Origin: a bacterium
GTDB lineage: Bacteria; Patescibacteriota; Gracilibacteria; JAUYGZ01
Length of the DNA stretch: 64,000 nucleotides
Direction of reading: 5' to 3'
Assembly (NCBI GenBank): GCA_030690415.1
Contig: JAUYGZ010000008.1
Coordinates: 100,860-164,859 of the forward strand
Part shown: piece after piece, positions 62,095 to 64,000 of the stretch
Position numbering within the stretch: position 1 is the first letter of the stretch
How the letters are laid out: every line of letters starts with the position of its first letter
Notes under the pieces: generated by a model
Told to the model about the DNA's origin: nothing
What the model saw: only the letters and a program-made list of their open reading frames with translations
The model's database searches: none
Position numbers and translations under genes: made by a program

Positions 62095-62364
62095 TTATCG
62101 ATTGCGTAACGCACATTCCCGTTCACAAGATTTTTGAAGCGATGGTTTGGTAATATTGTCACACTGGCAGGCTGTCTCATAACAGCGATTGGCCAAGGGC
62201 TCCGGAAATTTATCACAGTCACTCGCCTGATCCACTCGGGGAGACTGCCCGGGAGACGAACTGTCCAGGAGCTGAGATTTCAAGCCGCCACTTTGCAGCT
62301 GGAGAACCAGCACCAGAGCTCCCAGGATCAGAATGAGGGCAATAATGAACCAGCTCTTTTTCAT
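62095..62364 (-). CDS. small membrane-anchored Cys-rich protein
   Basis: 89 residues: an N-terminal membrane helix ([18 protein letters not shown]) with a Lys before it, a Ser/Pro linker and a compact C-terminal part with six Cys ([25 protein letters not shown]), probably three disulfides outside the membrane. No lipobox Cys right after the helix. No family recognised. It overlaps the ppdK stop (ATGA) and lies before eno, in an operon whose other members are cytoplasmic. Confidence 0.75.
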   Translation of the reverse strand: MKKSWFIIALILILGALVLVLQLQSGGLKSQLLDSSSPGQSPRVDQASDCDKFPEPLANRCYETACQCDNITKPSLQKSCERECALRNR

Positions 62365-64000
62365 ATGTTCTGACGTTGTTTAAGAATTGCCTGAGCTGCC
62401 GCGAGGCGGGCAATGGGGACTCGAAAAGGCGAACAAGAGACGTAGTCAAAGCCCATACTGATGCAAAATTCGACCGAAGAGGGTTCGCCGCCATGCTCAC
62501 CACAGACCCCGATCTTGATATCGGGCCTGACGGTTCTCGCTTTTTCGACTGCCATTTTCATGAGTGATCCCACTCCCTCCTGATCCAAAATGGCAAAGGG
62601 GTCTTCTTTGAGAATGCCTTTTTCCTGATAGATCCCCAGAAATTTCCCCACGTCATCCCGGGAAAAACCAAAGGTCATCTGCGTCAGATCATTTGTCCCG
62701 AAGGAGAAAAACTCCGCGTGTTCAGCTATTTTATCAGCTATCATGCAGGCTCGTGGGATCTCGATCATGGTCCCCACATGATAGGAGAGATCGATGCCCG
62801 CCTCGGCGATAAGTTCGTCGGCAAATTTGCGAATCTTCTTTTCCAGGTGTTTGAACTCTTCTGAAAGTGCCACCAGGGGAATCATGATTTCCGGATGAAC
62901 TTCTTTTCCGCTTCGCTTGACCTCGATAGCCGCCATGAAGATCGCCTTGGTCTGCATAATCGGAATTTCCGGATATGAGATCGCCAGACGGCAACCCCTG
63001 TGTCCCAGCATCGGATTGACCTCGTGAAGGGATCTGATCTTTTCCTTGACGGCATCAGGGCTCAGCTTGAGCTCGTTTGCCACGGCATCGATTTCATCTT
63101 CGCCCGTGGGAAGAAACTCGTGCAGAGGTGGATCCAGCAGGCGAATGGTGACGGGCCGACCATCCATGATATCGAAAATCTGAACAAAGTCGTCCTTTTG
63201 GTAGGGGAGTAATTTGTCTATTGCTGCGATTCGTTTTTCGATGGTGTCTGAGAGGATCATCTCCCGGACATGCAGGATGCGCTCTTCGCTGAAAAACATG
63301 TGTTCTGTCCTACAGAGTCCGATCCCTTCAGCTCCATATTTCACCGCGTTTCGGCAATCGGGTGGGGTTTCGGCGTTCGTCCGCACACCTATCTGACGTG
63401 TCTCATCCACCCATTTCATCATCTGTTCGAAGAATTCGTCCAGCAATGGGGGCACTGTTTTCACTTCCCCCTCCATGAGCTCTCCCGTACTTCCGGAAAG
63501 GGTAATAATGTCGCCTTTTTTTAAGACTTTGTCTCCAATGGTTAGCTCCTCCTTCTGGTAGTTGATCTTCATGTCCGCGGCGCCGGCCACACAGGGCTTT
63601 CCCATCCCTCTCGCAACAACAGCAGCATGGGAAGTCATTCCTCCTGTCGTGGTCACAACTCCTTCAGCGGAATGCATTCCTGCAATATCTTCAGGGGAGG
63701 TTTCATGGCGCACTAAGATGACCTTTTCGAGGTTTTTGTGGGCTTCCACAGCTTCATCAGCCGTGAAAACGATCTTGCCACATGCTGCTCCGGGAGAAGC
63801 CGGAAGGCCTTTGCACAAGACTTTTTTCTCCGCTTGAGGATCAATATTCGGATGAAGGACTGGCTCGAGAGCCGCGGGATCCACTCTCATGATCGCTGTT
63901 TTTTCATCGATGAGGCCTTCTTTCACCATTTCGACTGCAATCCGAAGCGCCGCCTGCCCTGTCCGCTTTCCATTTCGGGTCTGGAGGATATAGAGCTTGT
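62361..64000 (-). CDS. ppdK: pyruvate, phosphate dikinase, C-terminal part
   Basis: The frame runs off the right edge; the visible part starts at KLYILQTRNGKRTG of the ATP-grasp domain end. Then the swivelling phospho-His domain (GVVTTTGGMTSHAAVVARGM with catalytic His, GKPCVAG) and the PEP/pyruvate TIM barrel (GIGLCRTEHMFF, GHRGCRLAISYPEI, SFGTNDLTQMTFGFSRDD, IGVCGEHGGEPSSVEF with active Cys). Converts PEP + AMP + PPi and pyruvate + ATP + Pi, and can replace pyruvate kinase. ~545 residues are visible of ~880. Confidence 0.97.
   Translation of the reverse strand, partial: KLYILQTRNGKRTGQAALRIAVEMVKEGLIDEKTAIMRVDPAALEPVLHPNIDPQAEKKVLCKGLPASPGAACGKIVFTADEAVEAHKNLEKVILVRHETSPEDIAGMHSAEGVVTTTGGMTSHAAVVARGMGKPCVAGAADMKINYQKEELTIGDKVLKKGDIITLSGSTGELMEGEVKTVPPLLDEFFEQMMKWVDETRQIGVRTNAETPPDCRNAVKYGAEGIGLCRTEHMFFSEERILHVREMILSDTIEKRIAAIDKLLPYQKDDFVQIFDIMDGRPVTIRLLDPPLHEFLPTGEDEIDAVANELKLSPDAVKEKIRSLHEVNPMLGHRGCRLAISYPEIPIMQTKAIFMAAIEVKRSGKEVHPEIMIPLVALSEEFKHLEKKIRKFADELIAEAGIDLSYHVGTMIEIPRACMIADKIAEHAEFFSFGTNDLTQMTFGFSRDDVGKFLGIYQEKGILKEDPFAILDQEGVGSLMKMAVEKARTVRPDIKIGVCGEHGGEPSSVEFCISMGFDYVSCSPFRVPIARLAAAQAILKQRQNI

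Overview
The window looks like part of the chromosome of a Candidate Phyla Radiation (Patescibacteria) bacterium, most likely of the Peregrinibacteria/Gracilibacteria group (inference). TGA is used as an ordinary stop, for example in the ATGA overlaps folKE/pabB, ppdK/62095 and xthA/DUF559, so the code is the standard bacterial one and not the Gly-TGA code of Gracilibacteria proper. Typical CPR traits are a membrane protein with a small N-terminal Rossmann-like domain (42503), a winged-helix/nucleotidyltransferase-like regulator (740), short core enzymes, very few Shine-Dalgarno sequences and many small toxin-antitoxin (TA) pairs. No phage, transposase, integrase or CRISPR was seen. No gap between genes exceeds 300 bases.

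Layout. 1-4239: holA (3' end), a wHTH regulator, rplS, a CsaB-type pyruvyl transferase and an ftsQ-like gene inflated by repeats. 4323-5032: a MazEF-like TA pair. 5125-24314: a roughly 19 kb block of large, mostly helical, highly charged proteins that I cannot assign to known systems. It has a two-gene + strand module (5125-7780) facing a long - strand series (24314 down to 7919) that starts with a paralogous two-gene module. 24415-26075: HicB/HicA, a small coiled-coil gene and an MNT/HEPN pair. 26135-28804: a calcium-type P-type ATPase. 29374-32767: a second small coiled-coil gene, a DEDDh exonuclease, recX and nusA, with dispersed 9-bp repeats around them.

32764-38037 is a folate operon: promoter, a Met-rich leader peptide with an overlapping terminator, a kinase-like orphan, PTPS/QueD, a FolK-FolE fusion, pabB, pabC and folP. 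It is followed by a Ser/Thr kinase-like protein, a small antitoxin/PIN toxin pair, metG and an envelope protein. 44294-50200 holds murJ, a small helical protein, a degenerate NodB-fold protein, dprA and an ABC-F ATPase. A tRNA-Thr(GGT) is at 50382. 50459-64000 holds an NYN nuclease, a secreted SLH/SNase/Excalibur nuclease, an ABC exporter, trhO, acylphosphatase, exonuclease III, a DUF559 endonuclease, a YdcF-like protein, a GNAT enzyme, smpB, asnS, enolase, a small Cys-rich membrane protein and the 3' part of ppdK.

The most interesting observations are: (1) the uncharacterised coiled-coil block, with internally duplicated modules, a shared YLEAF mini-domain, an HTH/poly-Glu protein and a possible PD-(D/E)XK protein, bracketed by TA pairs; (2) the Met-codon leader/attenuator in front of the folate operon; (3) several families of short dispersed repeats (7-bp and 9-bp units, a 32-bp palindrome, an 87-bp inverted-repeat element) that sit just upstream of start codons or inside ftsQ, nusA and folP in frame.
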